From NCBI RefSeq assembly GCF_028279465.1, contig NZ_JANQNS010000017.1:1-64000 (forward strand): a DNA stretch of 64,000 nucleotides. The letters are read 5' to 3'. This document shows positions 34,957 through 43,765 of this stretch, one piece after another (within the stretch, counting starts at the first letter, position 1; every line of letters begins with the position of its first letter). The position numbers and the translations under genes are program-made. The notes under the pieces are model-generated. The model was not told the origin of the DNA, did no database searches, and was given only the letters and a program-made list of their open reading frames with translations. The DNA comes from Parasphingopyxis sp. Lineage in GTDB: Bacteria; Pseudomonadota; Alphaproteobacteria; Sphingomonadales; Sphingomonadaceae.

Positions 34957-35967
34957 TCACCTCACCGATGGATCGATTTCTCCGGCGTTACTTCTGATTT
35001 GCTCGACTTGCTCTTGTGTCATCGTCTGCAACTGCCTGTCATAACGATCCAATGCGGCCACACGTTGGTTGAATTCATCAGCTTGTGATGGATCTTGAAA
35101 GTTGTACGCTCCGTTTGACAGCGTCCAGCCGCCTCTCGCCAAAACATTGCAAATAGCTGCAGCTTCACGCACTTTGAGACCAATAATGCGCCACTGATCT
35201 TGATGCCTCGCCTGTGCGGTCGCAACGCCATCATCGAAGCCCGCCATGAAACGGCGTCTTTCCTCTACGTTTTCGATTTCTTCGCGGACAATAACCCTAA
35301 ATCTATCCATGTATGCGGGAAACCGTTCTGCCATAGCTGATGTAGTATTTTCCAAATTTTCTATCGCTCGACAATCATCCAATATTTCATCGTCCAAGGA
35401 TGACACTTCTCCATTTAGCAGCGCGTAAAAACCTGCCTCTTGCGCATCTTCTTCAAAAGCAATGGTGTCCTGCGCAACGAGATTATAAAGCCGAGCCGTT
35501 GAGCGCTCCATCGGAGTTTGAGAGTCGGACAATGGCATCAACGATGTTTGTTCGCCCGCTTCGTAGCTGTTTGCGATCTCCGCCATTTGTCTGGCTACAC
35601 GCTGACTGTCCTCGCTCGCAGTTTGTTGGGATGCGGGCAATCTGGCCATTCCTGCAAATACAGAAAACGTCAGCACGATTGCGAGCGAGCCAATTTTCCA
35701 TCCAGTTCCCGCATGACGTATCGTTATTGCGAAAGCGATAAGCCAGACGAGCAGACCAGGGCCAACCAGACTTCCGATTATGAAGCCCATTCGTTCCGCA
35801 CTGTTTCCGGTCGGTTGCAAAGGTCCCGACGCGCAGGACGTGAATAGCACAGCAACACAACAGAGAATTGTTGCGAAGCCAGGATAGCTGTCTGGTTTAG
35901 AAAGAGCCTCTGCCCAGTCCTCTTCTTCGGCGTCTGAAGTCTCGTCCTGATTGCTTATGTCATTCAT
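34957..35967 (-). CDS. Membrane protein of unknown function, shared module
   Basis: A 336-residue protein: acidic N-terminus, three spans (about 30-125), then a long soluble domain of some 210 residues rich in glutamate and alanine, with TTSAMAERFPAYMDRFRVIVREEIENVEERRRF, probably coiled-coil. The membrane part, ERMGFIIGSLVGPGLL through AITIRHAGTGWK and FAGMARL, is repeated in the 108-residue protein at 38817-39143. The gene is visibly AT-richer than its surroundings, which suggests transfer. The ATG at 35967 follows GGGGTGGCA. Confidence 0.7.
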   Translation of the reverse strand: MNDISNQDETSDAEEEDWAEALSKPDSYPGFATILCCVAVLFTSCASGPLQPTGNSAERMGFIIGSLVGPGLLVWLIAFAITIRHAGTGWKIGSLAIVLTFSVFAGMARLPASQQTASEDSQRVARQMAEIANSYEAGEQTSLMPLSDSQTPMERSTARLYNLVAQDTIAFEEDAQEAGFYALLNGEVSSLDDEILDDCRAIENLENTTSAMAERFPAYMDRFRVIVREEIENVEERRRFMAGFDDGVATAQARHQDQWRIIGLKVREAAAICNVLARGGWTLSNGAYNFQDPSQADEFNQRVAALDRYDRQLQTMTQEQVEQIRSNAGEIDPSVR

Positions 35968-36042
35968 TGCCACCCCTAGCTGCGTGCTACGCAGATATGC
36001 AATTATGACGATATAGCCGAGCAATGCCCCTCAGAATAGCAC

Positions 36043-36159
36043 TCAATCGGTGCGGAACTCACCCCGCCCGATCTCTTTCATCAAATCCCGACAGCATGTC
36101 TCGAAATCGACCTGGATCGTAAGCCGCTTCGACGCATGCCGCCGACGCTCGCATCTCAT
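36043..36159 (-). pseudogene. Truncated tail of a flavin-containing monooxygenase
   Basis: Read on the minus strand the frame gives HASKRLTIQVDFETCCRDL followed by MKEIGRGEFRTD and a stop. This is the C-terminal end of the FMO at 37495-38820, which ends YASKRHTIQVDFGTYCRDL, AKEIGRG. Nothing of the rest of the gene remains upstream (a GGDEF gene begins at 36234 on the other strand). An ATG at 36159 opens the 38-residue frame, but it is best read as a remnant of a former second copy. Confidence 0.75.
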
Positions 36160-36233
36160 CGACGAAACACGATTCCTAAAGGCGCCTTTAACCTTATTGG
36201 CCTAGCCCATGGGGACAGGAGCGCAACGGGTCG

Positions 36234-37445
36234 ATGCAAACGCAAATTCTTGGACTGGTAACGCCGCTCATGGCGCTGTTTTTTGCGGTGACATTCGTGG
36301 TGCTGTGGCGGGTCGGGCGGATGAAGCGCCATGTGCTCGGCTTCGGTATCGCCTATGCCCTGTCCGCGGTCGGCTTTCTGATCACCCATCTCCTCCCGGC
36401 AGACGCCTTCTACGTCTTTCATATGACGCAGATATTCTACAGCCTGGCCTCGGTCGTGATGCTGGCATCGGTCTGCGAGCGGGCCGGGCAGCGGCTCCAT
36501 CTCGGCAGCTTCGTCGCCGTCTATCTGATCAGCGCATTGACGCTGGCGGTGGCGGTAAGCTTTTCGAACGATGTCGGCCCGCGATTGATCATCGTGAATA
36601 TGGGCTATGGGGTCATGTTCGCCATGGGGGTGACCACGCTGCTCACCGCACGGCGCCGCTCCGTGATGGATATCGCGATCATCGCCGTCATGGCATTCCA
36701 GGCCGTCGATTTCCTGGTCCGGCCAACCCTGACCCTGCTGTTCGAGCAGTCGATCCCGGCGGCGGTCTATCGGGATTCGATCTATTACTCGCTGATCGGG
36801 CTCGTGCTTGGCGTGAAAGGCGTGACCACCGCGATGGTTCTGATCGGCGCGGCGATCGCCGAATGGACGACTGCGCTGCGGGAAAGCAGTGAGCGCGATG
36901 CCCTGACCGGCCTGCAAAACCGGGGTTCGTTCGAACAATCGATACGCAAACTCCTCCCGCGCGCGCAGACGGAGCGGCGTCCGCTCAGCCTGGTGGTGGC
37001 CGATATCGACCATTTCAAACAGGTGAACGACATTTGGGGGCACCAGGCGGGTGACCAGGCGATCTCGGGCTTCGGTAAGCTCATCAGGGAGACGGTGCGC
37101 GGATGCGACATTGCGGGCCGGATCGGCGGGGAGGAATTTTGCATCGCGGTCTGGAATTGCGAAACCGAACCGGCCCATCGATTGGCCGAACGGATCCGGC
37201 AGACATTTGTGCGCCTCGAACATGCCGGTCTCAGCGACGATATCCGTCTGACCGCGAGCTTCGGCGTCGCCACGGCGCGCGATCGGGAAACCTATGAACA
37301 GCTATTCGCCCGGGCCGATGCGGCGCTGTACCGCGCTAAGTCGAAAGGCCGGGACCGTGTCGAAAATGCCGAGGACCGGCGACAGGACGCGGCGGCATCG
37401 GAACCCAATCCGGAGCCGGTCGAATTGAAGCGCAGCGCGGGCTAG
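36234..37445 (+). CDS. GGDEF-domain diguanylate cyclase
   Basis: A 403-residue membrane diguanylate cyclase. Residues 1-215 form about seven spans. The GGDEF domain (about 225-385) has the active-site GGEEF motif, DALTGLQNRGSFEQSI at its start and VVADIDHFKQVND. An inhibitory RxxD site (RGCD) stands five residues before GGEEF, so product inhibition is expected. It makes cyclic di-GMP. The gene is divergent from the FMO remnant and separates it from the intact FMO. Confidence 0.93.
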   Translation: MQTQILGLVTPLMALFFAVTFVVLWRVGRMKRHVLGFGIAYALSAVGFLITHLLPADAFYVFHMTQIFYSLASVVMLASVCERAGQRLHLGSFVAVYLISALTLAVAVSFSNDVGPRLIIVNMGYGVMFAMGVTTLLTARRRSVMDIAIIAVMAFQAVDFLVRPTLTLLFEQSIPAAVYRDSIYYSLIGLVLGVKGVTTAMVLIGAAIAEWTTALRESSERDALTGLQNRGSFEQSIRKLLPRAQTERRPLSLVVADIDHFKQVNDIWGHQAGDQAISGFGKLIRETVRGCDIAGRIGGEEFCIAVWNCETEPAHRLAERIRQTFVRLEHAGLSDDIRLTASFGVATARDRETYEQLFARADAALYRAKSKGRDRVENAEDRRQDAAASEPNPEPVELKRSAG

Positions 37446-37494
37446 CAATAGTCCGCTTTCGTTTGCCGGTTCGCGTTTTCCGGCGCGAGCAGGT

Positions 37495-38820
37495 CTAGGC
37501 TTCGGCGACTTGCCGCCGGCCTGCACCCCGCCCGATCTCTTTCGCCAAATCGCGGCAATAGGTTCCGAAATCGACCTGGATCGTATGGCGTTTGGATGCG
37601 TAGAAATGGCCGAGATGGATTTTCTCGTCCTCGACGATCACGCGTTCCATCTCCTTCGCGTCCGGGAAGGCATAGTCACCGGTCAGCGCGGCGGCGACCA
37701 ACTTGCTCTGCTGCTCGGCGAGGTTGACGAGGGTCGGTAGCGGCTGCGCCAGCCCCAAGAAGAACAGATTTTCATAGCCCGGCTTCACCATGCGCTTGTA
37801 GAGCGGATAGGCGTTGTCTTCGCTGGGCTGCAGCGCTGGATCGGTGAAGAAGGGGAAGCTGATATTATAGCCGGTGGCCCAGATGATCGCGTCGATCTCT
37901 TCGCGCGATCCGTCGGCGAATACCACACCGTCGCCGTCGAGCCTCTGAATCGCCCCCTTGGGCACGATATCGCCGCAGCCGACGCGCGTCAGGAATTCGC
38001 CCGATACGCTCGGATGGCCTTCGAGCGGCTCATGGTCGGGCTTGGGGAGGCCATAATCCTCCATCCGGCCGAGCTGCTTCTTGATCGCGCGCTGCGCGAG
38101 CCGGCGGCCGAGCTTGGCCGGCATCCATGACGGCAGCACGGCCTTGTCCGCCGGCTGGCCGTTCGCATATTTCGACAGCACCCAGACGCCGCGCCGCATC
38201 GAGATATAGAGCGTATCGGCGAGCGGCTTTTGCGAAAGCTCGCTCGCGATATCCATCGCCGAGTTGCCGCCGCCGACCACCATCACCTTCTTGCCGCGAA
38301 AATTATACGGTTCGAACGGATCGCTATAACTGTGGCTATGCATCTGGTGGCCGTGGAATTCGCCCGGATAGTCGGGCGTGCGCGGATCCCAGTGATGGCC
38401 ATTTGCGACGATCAGCGCGTCATAGTCTCGGGCTTCACCGGTCGAGAGGGTGACGCGCCAGCGCCCGTCCGCCAGCCGTTCGGCCTGCTCCACCCGCGTA
38501 TTGAAGGTGATCGCCTCGCGTAGCCCGAAATGATCGACATAGTCGCGAAAATATTCGAGCATCTGCGCATGGTGGGGGAAATCGGGCCAGTCGTCGGGCA
38601 CCGGATAATCCTCGAACGCCAGCCGGTATTTGGACGTGTCGATATGGAGGCTCTGGTAACAGGCCGACATGCCGTTGGGATTCTTATAGTACCAGTTCCC
38701 GCCAATATCGTCCGACGCCTCGAACTGGTCGTAGGCGAGGCCATGATCTTTGAGCCGCTTGGCCATAGTGAAACCGGAGCAGCCCGCGCCGATAATGCAA
38801 ATCGCCGGTGTTGCGCTCAT
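37495..38820 (-). CDS. Flavin-containing monooxygenase
   Basis: A 441-residue FMO-like enzyme. Motifs: FAD-binding ICIIGAGCSGFTMAKRL, the FMO fingerprint EFHGHQMHSHSYSDP (FxGxxxHxxxY), NADPH-binding VMVVGGGNSAMDIASEL, and ATGYNISFPFF late in the chain. Substrate unknown. The ATG at 38820 overlaps the stop of the shared-module membrane protein gene, so the two are co-translated. A broken second copy of the tail lies at 36043-36159. Confidence 0.92.
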   Translation of the reverse strand: MSATPAICIIGAGCSGFTMAKRLKDHGLAYDQFEASDDIGGNWYYKNPNGMSACYQSLHIDTSKYRLAFEDYPVPDDWPDFPHHAQMLEYFRDYVDHFGLREAITFNTRVEQAERLADGRWRVTLSTGEARDYDALIVANGHHWDPRTPDYPGEFHGHQMHSHSYSDPFEPYNFRGKKVMVVGGGNSAMDIASELSQKPLADTLYISMRRGVWVLSKYANGQPADKAVLPSWMPAKLGRRLAQRAIKKQLGRMEDYGLPKPDHEPLEGHPSVSGEFLTRVGCGDIVPKGAIQRLDGDGVVFADGSREEIDAIIWATGYNISFPFFTDPALQPSEDNAYPLYKRMVKPGYENLFFLGLAQPLPTLVNLAEQQSKLVAAALTGDYAFPDAKEMERVIVEDEKIHLGHFYASKRHTIQVDFGTYCRDLAKEIGRGAGRRQVAEA

Positions 38821-39143
38821 GCGAGGCGGGCCAGTCCGGTCAACAGGCCGAGCGCGACGACGGTGGCGAAGCTGCTCCATTTCCATCCGCGCGAGGCATG
38901 GCGGATCGTGATCGCCCAGGCGATACCCCAGAGGAAGACGCCCGCAAACGCCCAGCCGAGTATAAAGCCGATGCTTTCCGCGCCGCTCGAGACGCCCGCG
39001 TCATTGTCACGGCCGCCGAACAGGGCGAGCACCAGCAACAGGCTCACGATGATGGTCGCGGCAAGCGGATAGCCCTTCTTCTCCTTGGGCGCCTCGGGCT
39101 CGGGCGCTTCGGGTGCGGGGCGGGGTTTCACGGTTTCTCGCAT
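38817..39143 (-). CDS. Small membrane protein with shared module
   Basis: A 108-residue protein: a proline- and acid-rich N-terminus (PRPAPEAPEPEAPKEKKGY) and three spans containing ESIGFILGWAFAGVFLW, AITIRHASRGWK and LGLLTGLARLA. The same membrane module is found in the larger protein at 34957-35967. It precedes and overlaps the FMO gene (ATGA), and may serve it. No known family. Confidence 0.75.
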   Translation of the reverse strand: MRETVKPRPAPEAPEPEAPKEKKGYPLAATIIVSLLLVLALFGGRDNDAGVSSGAESIGFILGWAFAGVFLWGIAWAITIRHASRGWKWSSFATVVALGLLTGLARLA

Positions 39144-39168
39144 CGTCACTCCTGCGCTGTAGGCGTAC

Positions 39169-39561
39169 TCAATTATGTTCGTCGATTGCCGCGCCGACCA
39201 CAACATTCTCCGCTCCGAAAAACAGGCGGGACTTTGAGAAATCGATGAAATTGGCTTCGTCCTCGGCGAGGATCGCACCGTGCCGCGCGCCCTCTTCGGT
39301 CTGCGTGGCGGCGACAAGCGCGTCGATACTGTCGTACCAGAGCTCGGCTACGCCATCATAATCGGCAGGGTCCAGCCCGCGGCTTTCGCGGACCGGCGCG
39401 TCGAGCGGCGTATCGGCCGTGTGCGACTGGACGTAGCGCCGGATGCCGAGCGCGGCGGCGGCGGCATGAACGAGCGGCGCATGCGTTTCGCGCCAATAGG
39501 TCTGGAACGCCTCGCGCGTGAGATCGGAACGGCGGGTCAGGCAATAGGTGAGTTTCAGCAT
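39169..39561 (-). CDS. EthD domain protein
   Basis: A 130-residue protein with the EthD fold: LTYCLTRRSDLTREAFQTYWRETHAPLV at the start and DGVAELWYDSIDALVAATQTEEG. EthD-family proteins are stress-responsive ferredoxin-like alpha/beta barrels found near degradation operons. It lies upstream of the shared-module/FMO pair on the same strand, so it may belong to the same unit. Confidence 0.87.
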   Translation of the reverse strand: MLKLTYCLTRRSDLTREAFQTYWRETHAPLVHAAAAALGIRRYVQSHTADTPLDAPVRESRGLDPADYDGVAELWYDSIDALVAATQTEEGARHGAILAEDEANFIDFSKSRLFFGAENVVVGAAIDEHN

Positions 39562-39747
39562 GGCTCCTTCTGTTAGCGGCCAATAGTCGTGTTCGCCAAG
39601 AGGGTGGACACAAGCCTTCGACCTTGATCGACGATGCGGATCAATGTTGTCCTGCGGGAGCTTGGTTTATCCGCCGGTCGCGTTCCATGGAGGCGCAACG
39701 TGGAAAGCCCGTGGCCAAGCCCGCGCGTTTCGTGCAGAGGGCAGGCG

Positions 39748-40344
39748 ATGGATTCGCGCCGTTCAGATGATCCGCCACGGATGGGCCTGCTCGCCCGCTT
39801 CGTGCGGGCCATCCTGCTCTTCATCTACCGCCGCCACGAGTTTACGGCAGTGGGTACGCCGCCTGCCGAGCGCCGCTTCGTCATCATCGCCGTGCCGCAT
39901 ACGAGCAACTGGGACTTTCCCAACTATATCGGCCTGACGCACGAGCTCGGGCTGAACACGCATTTCATGGCGAAGGCGTCGCTCTTCAAATGGCCGATCG
40001 GCAAATTCATGCGGCAGGTCGGCGGCGTGCCGGTCGAGCGCAGCGCCAATCGCGACATGGTGCAGCAGATGGTCGATGAGTTCGCGCGGCGCGAGGAGTT
40101 CGTGCTGACCGTGGCGCCCGAAGGAACGCGGCAAAAGGTCGCCGGCTGGCGCACGGGTTTCTATCGGATCGCGCATGGCGCGGGCGTGCCGATCGTTTGC
40201 GGTTTCATGGACTACAAGACCAGGCGCGCGGGCGTCGGCCCTGTAATCGTGCCCACCGGCGACTATGAGGCGGACATGGCGCCGGCATTCGAGTTTTATC
40301 GCGACATGCTCGGCAAGCGCGGACCGGGGACCGATCCGGTCTGA
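39748..40344 (+). CDS. Lysophospholipid acyltransferase family protein
   Basis: A 198-residue PlsC-like acyltransferase. The catalytic PHTSNWDF (HxxxxD) is at about residue 52, followed by GGVPVERSANRDMVQQM and the substrate-binding APEGTRQKVAGWRTGF. There is an N-terminal membrane segment (FVRAILLFIYRR). It transfers acyl groups to a lysolipid; the exact acceptor is unknown. The ATG at 39748 is preferred to a longer frame from 39634 with unconvincing extra residues. Confidence 0.88.
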   Translation: MDSRRSDDPPRMGLLARFVRAILLFIYRRHEFTAVGTPPAERRFVIIAVPHTSNWDFPNYIGLTHELGLNTHFMAKASLFKWPIGKFMRQVGGVPVERSANRDMVQQMVDEFARREEFVLTVAPEGTRQKVAGWRTGFYRIAHGAGVPIVCGFMDYKTRRAGVGPVIVPTGDYEADMAPAFEFYRDMLGKRGPGTDPV

Positions 40345-40354
40345 CGCACGCGCC

Positions 40355-40840
40355 TCAGCTATGCTCGGCGATATAGGCGAATTCGGCGGCGATCTTCGCG
40401 TCGGAATCGGTGATCATCAGCTTCTCGATCTTGCCGCCCATCAGCGGGATCGAACAGCGCGCTTCCATCGTCGCATCGCAGCGGCAGCCGGACCCGTTGG
40501 GACTGAGCACCGTTTCGCCCTGCATCGAGGCCCGCATGCCGACCGGCTCGACCGCGACGTCCGCCGCGTACCGCCCGCCCGCTTCGCTGCGCCAGCGCTC
40601 GGTCTGGCGCACGCGCTGGCTGTCGCCGACCGCTGCCTGGAGCGGGCCCGATACCTTGACCGGGACGGTGCGTTCGATCGTGACGACGGTCTCGCCGTCC
40701 GCCTCGCTGACATCGATCTCGATTTCCCGCGATCCCAGCGCCTCGAGCTTGGCGCGCACGAAGTCCGGATCGGTGAAAGCGGCATAGACCGTATCGACGC
40801 TCTGCGCGAAATCATGGGCGTGGTGGCTTTTGCGTCCCAT
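40355..40840 (-). CDS. DUF2505 protein
   Basis: A 161-residue protein of the DUF2505 family, with a START/SRPBCC-like fold: SVDTVYAAFTDPDFVRAKLEALGSREIEI at the start and the closing GKIEKLMITDSDAKIAAEFAYI. The family probably binds a hydrophobic ligand. It ends 11 bases from the convergent acyltransferase stop and starts 5 bases after the metY stop. Confidence 0.88.
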   Translation of the reverse strand: MGRKSHHAHDFAQSVDTVYAAFTDPDFVRAKLEALGSREIEIDVSEADGETVVTIERTVPVKVSGPLQAAVGDSQRVRQTERWRSEAGGRYAADVAVEPVGMRASMQGETVLSPNGSGCRCDATMEARCSIPLMGGKIEKLMITDSDAKIAAEFAYIAEHS

Positions 40841-40844
40841 CGCG

Positions 40845-42143
40845 TCAGGCTCCCGCCGCCGTCAGCGCCTGATCGATATCGGCGATGATGTCGTCGACAT
40901 GTTCGAGCCCGATCGAGAGGCGCACATAGCCGGGCGAGACGCCAGTCGCCATCTGCTCTTCGGCGGCGAGCTGGCTGTGCGTCGTCGAGGCCGGATGGAT
41001 GGCGAGGCTGCGCGCATCGCCGATATTGGCGACATGATAGAGTAGCTCCAGCGCATCGATAAACGCCTTGCCCGCATCGATCCCGCCTTCGAGCTCGAAG
41101 CCGAGCAGCCCGCCGAGCCCGCCGGTGAGCACGGCTTCGGCCCGCGCTTTCTGCCCGCCTTCAAGCAGCGAGGGATGGATAACGCGGGTCACACCGGCGC
41201 GGCCCGTGAGCCAGTCGGCGACGGCTTGTGTGTTTTCGCAATGGCGCGGCATGCGCAGTGGCAGCGTCTCGAGTCCCTGCAGGAACTGGAATGCGTTCAT
41301 CGGACTCATCGCCGCGCCGAGATCGCGCAGCAGCACGGTGCGCGCGCGCAGGATATAGGCGATCGGGCCGAGCGGCGCGGCGGCCTCGGTCCAGACCGCG
41401 CCATGATAGCTTGGGTCGGCCGTATTGAGCAGCGGTTGGCGTTCGGCATGGGCAGCCCAGTCGAAATTCCCGCCATCGACGATCAGCCCGCCGATCGAAG
41501 TCCCATGGCCGCCGATATATTTGGTCGTCGAATAGACGATGATCGCCGCGCCATGCTCGAAGGGCCGGGCGATCAGTGGGGCAGCCGTATTGTCGACAAT
41601 CAGCGGGATGCCCATCGGCCGCCCGGCCGCGGCGATATCGGCCATGGGCGGCACGACGAGCTTCGGGTTGGGCAGCGTCTCGATATACCAGGCGCGCGTC
41701 CTGTCGTCGCTCGCATCGACGAACGCCTGCGGATCGGCGGGATCGACGAAGCGCGTCTCGATGCCGAGATCCTTCAGTGTGTTACCGAAGAGGTTATAGG
41801 TGCCGCCATAGAGATCGGTGCCCGAGACGATATTATCGCCGGATCGCGCGAGATTCTGCACGGCATAGGCCGATGCCGCTTGGCCGGACGCGACGGCGAG
41901 CGCCGCCGCGCCGCCCTCGATTGCCGCCATGCGTTCTTCCAGTATCGCGACGGTCGGGTTGCCGATCCGCGTATAGATATTGCCGAGTTCGGACAGCGCG
42001 AAGAGATTGGCCGCATGCTCGGTGCTGTCGAACTGATAGCTTGTCGTCTGGAAAATGGGCGGCGCGACCGAGCCAGTGCCCGGGTCCGCGCGCCATCCGG
42101 CGTGCAGCGCCAGCGTTTCGGGGTGGAGCGGTTTGTCGGCCAT
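40845..42143 (-). CDS. metY: O-acetylhomoserine sulfhydrylase
   Basis: A 432-residue PLP enzyme of the Cys/Met metabolism family. Early landmarks are ETLALHAGWRADPGTGSVAPPIFQTTSYQF and EHAANLFALSELGNIYTRIGNPT; the PLP lysine is in IIVYSTTKYIGGHG. It makes homocysteine (or cysteine) from O-acetylhomoserine and sulfide, feeding methionine synthesis. The ATG at 42143 follows GAGGAGACGATCG. A possible leader peptide with a Cys-Cys pair lies upstream. The DUF2505 gene follows it. Confidence 0.93.
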   Translation of the reverse strand: MADKPLHPETLALHAGWRADPGTGSVAPPIFQTTSYQFDSTEHAANLFALSELGNIYTRIGNPTVAILEERMAAIEGGAAALAVASGQAASAYAVQNLARSGDNIVSGTDLYGGTYNLFGNTLKDLGIETRFVDPADPQAFVDASDDRTRAWYIETLPNPKLVVPPMADIAAAGRPMGIPLIVDNTAAPLIARPFEHGAAIIVYSTTKYIGGHGTSIGGLIVDGGNFDWAAHAERQPLLNTADPSYHGAVWTEAAAPLGPIAYILRARTVLLRDLGAAMSPMNAFQFLQGLETLPLRMPRHCENTQAVADWLTGRAGVTRVIHPSLLEGGQKARAEAVLTGGLGGLLGFELEGGIDAGKAFIDALELLYHVANIGDARSLAIHPASTTHSQLAAEEQMATGVSPGYVRLSIGLEHVDDIIADIDQALTAAGA

Positions 42144-42173
42144 CGATCGTCTCCTCAACTGTCGCCAAGTGCC

Positions 42174-42245
42174 TTACCCCAGCATCGCTGCGGAGACACG
42201 GATAAATATGGCCCGGCAGCAATCTTCGTCTTGCGCGCCGTGCAT
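42174..42245 (-). CDS. Possible leader peptide of metY
   Basis: A 23-residue frame (MHGAQDEDCCRAIFIRVSAAM...) ends 30 bases before the metY ATG and has two adjacent cysteine codons. AGGAG touches its ATG with no spacing, which is poor for translation. The sequence GUCUCC inside it (42192-42197) could pair with GGAGAC of the metY ribosome-binding site (42149-42154). This may be a sulfur-responsive leader or chance. Confidence 0.25.
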   Translation of the reverse strand: MHGAQDEDCCRAIFIRVSAAMLG

Positions 42246-42346
42246 CTCCTGTTCAAATTACAACCGATAAGCGACATATCTGTTGCACATATGCGCGGGA
42301 GTGGACGATCCGGAAACCGGGAAAAATTGGAGCGGCGCTCGGCGTA

Positions 42347-43765
42347 TTGGCGCTGCTGGCCGCGTGCGGCGGGGAAGGCGGCGGTACGCCGTCCCCACCC
42401 ATCGCCGGGCCGGCGCCTCCGCCACCACCGCCCTCGAACAGCGCCTGTTCGATCAGCCAGCGCCAGCAATGGGCCGAGGCGCAGATCGACGAATGGTATC
42501 TGTTTCCCGAGACGCTGCCCGCCAATCGCGATCCTTCCGGTTTTGCGACGGTCACCGCCTATATCGACAATTTGACGGCAACGGCGCGCGCCCAGGGCCG
42601 CGACCGTTTCTTCACCTTCCTGACCTCGATCGCCGAGGAAAATGCCTTCTTCCAGCAAGGGTCGAACGCGGGCTTCGGTATCCGTCTCGCCTATGACAGC
42701 GCCAACCGGCGGCTGTTCGTATCCGAAGCGTTCGAGGGCGCGCCGGCGCTCGCCGCAAACATTGATCGCGGCACGGAGATACTCGCCATCGGAACGAGCA
42801 GTGCGAACCTCCGAGATGTCAGCGATATCGCCGCGTCGGGTGGGTCTGCCGCGCTCACCGAGGCGCTCGGCCCCTCATCGGCGGGCGTCAGTCGCACGCT
42901 TCGGGTGACTGACAGTGCGAACGGCACGCGGACAATATCGGTCACCAAGGCCGATTTCGATCTCGCCCCCGTATCGCCGCGCTACGGGGCGCAGGTGATT
43001 ACGGATGGCGGCCGCGAAATCGGCTATCTCAACCTGCGTACCTTTATCGAGACGGCCGATTCGGCGCTGACCGACGCGTTCAGCGATTTCCGGGCGCGGG
43101 GCATTACCGAGTTCATCGTCGATCTGCGTTATAATGGCGGCGGGCTTGTCAGCACGGCCGAGCTGATGGGCGACCTGATGGCGCGCAACCGGGCGAACGA
43201 CATTTTCTCGCGGCTCGTCTATCGGGCCAGCAAATCGCAGTTCAATTCGACCAACCGGTTCGCGCCCAGCGGCGCTTCGGTGGCACCGACGCGTATCGCC
43301 TTTATCAGCACCGGCGCGACGGCGTCCGCGAGCGAACTCGTGATCAACGCTTTCATTCCGTTTCTGGGGCCCGATCTGGCGTTGATCGGGAGCGATACGT
43401 TCGGCAAGCCGGTCGGCCAGATCGCGCAGGACCGGGCGCAGTGCGACGACCGGCTCCGCATCGTGGCCTTCGCCTCGGAGAATTCGGCCGGCAATGCCGA
43501 TTATTTTGACGGGCTCGCGGGCAGCGTCGGCGCGACCTGCGCGGCCGGCGACGATATCGCCTTCCCACTTGGCGATCCGCGGGAAAATTCGGTGGCCCGC
43601 GCGTTGGACTTCCTCGCCGGCCGCAGTTGTCAGCCGATTACGGCGACGAGCGCCGCCACGGGCACCGAAGCGGGCCTGGCCGAAGCGCTCCAATTGCGCC
43701 AGCGCACGATGCTGACACCGACCCGGCCCAACGCAGCGCAAATCCATTCGCCAGGGATATTCTAG
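42347..43765 (+). CDS. S41 family peptidase, lipoprotein
   Basis: A peptidase of family S41 (C-terminal processing protease type). Residues in order: a proline-rich linker (PAPPPPPPSN), a PDZ-like region (NAGFGIRLAYDSANRRL), then ITEFIVDLRYNGGGLV, the nucleophile serine in STGATASASELVINAF, and the catalytic lysine region GKPVGQIAQ. A lipoprotein signal ends LALLAACGG. From the TTG at 42347 the signal is only seven residues long; the frame stays open upstream and gives IRKPGKIGAALGVLALLAAC, but no ATG, GTG or TTG is in frame there. The probable true start is at an ATC near 42308. Confidence 0.85.
   Translation: MALLAACGGEGGGTPSPPIAGPAPPPPPPSNSACSISQRQQWAEAQIDEWYLFPETLPANRDPSGFATVTAYIDNLTATARAQGRDRFFTFLTSIAEENAFFQQGSNAGFGIRLAYDSANRRLFVSEAFEGAPALAANIDRGTEILAIGTSSANLRDVSDIAASGGSAALTEALGPSSAGVSRTLRVTDSANGTRTISVTKADFDLAPVSPRYGAQVITDGGREIGYLNLRTFIETADSALTDAFSDFRARGITEFIVDLRYNGGGLVSTAELMGDLMARNRANDIFSRLVYRASKSQFNSTNRFAPSGASVAPTRIAFISTGATASASELVINAFIPFLGPDLALIGSDTFGKPVGQIAQDRAQCDDRLRIVAFASENSAGNADYFDGLAGSVGATCAAGDDIAFPLGDPRENSVARALDFLAGRSCQPITATSAATGTEAGLAEALQLRQRTMLTPTRPNAAQIHSPGIF

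Noticed and set aside
42144-42250. SAM-II type riboswitch before metY
   Set aside because: The leader lacks the conserved SAM-II pseudoknot sequences; only a possible leader peptide is seen.
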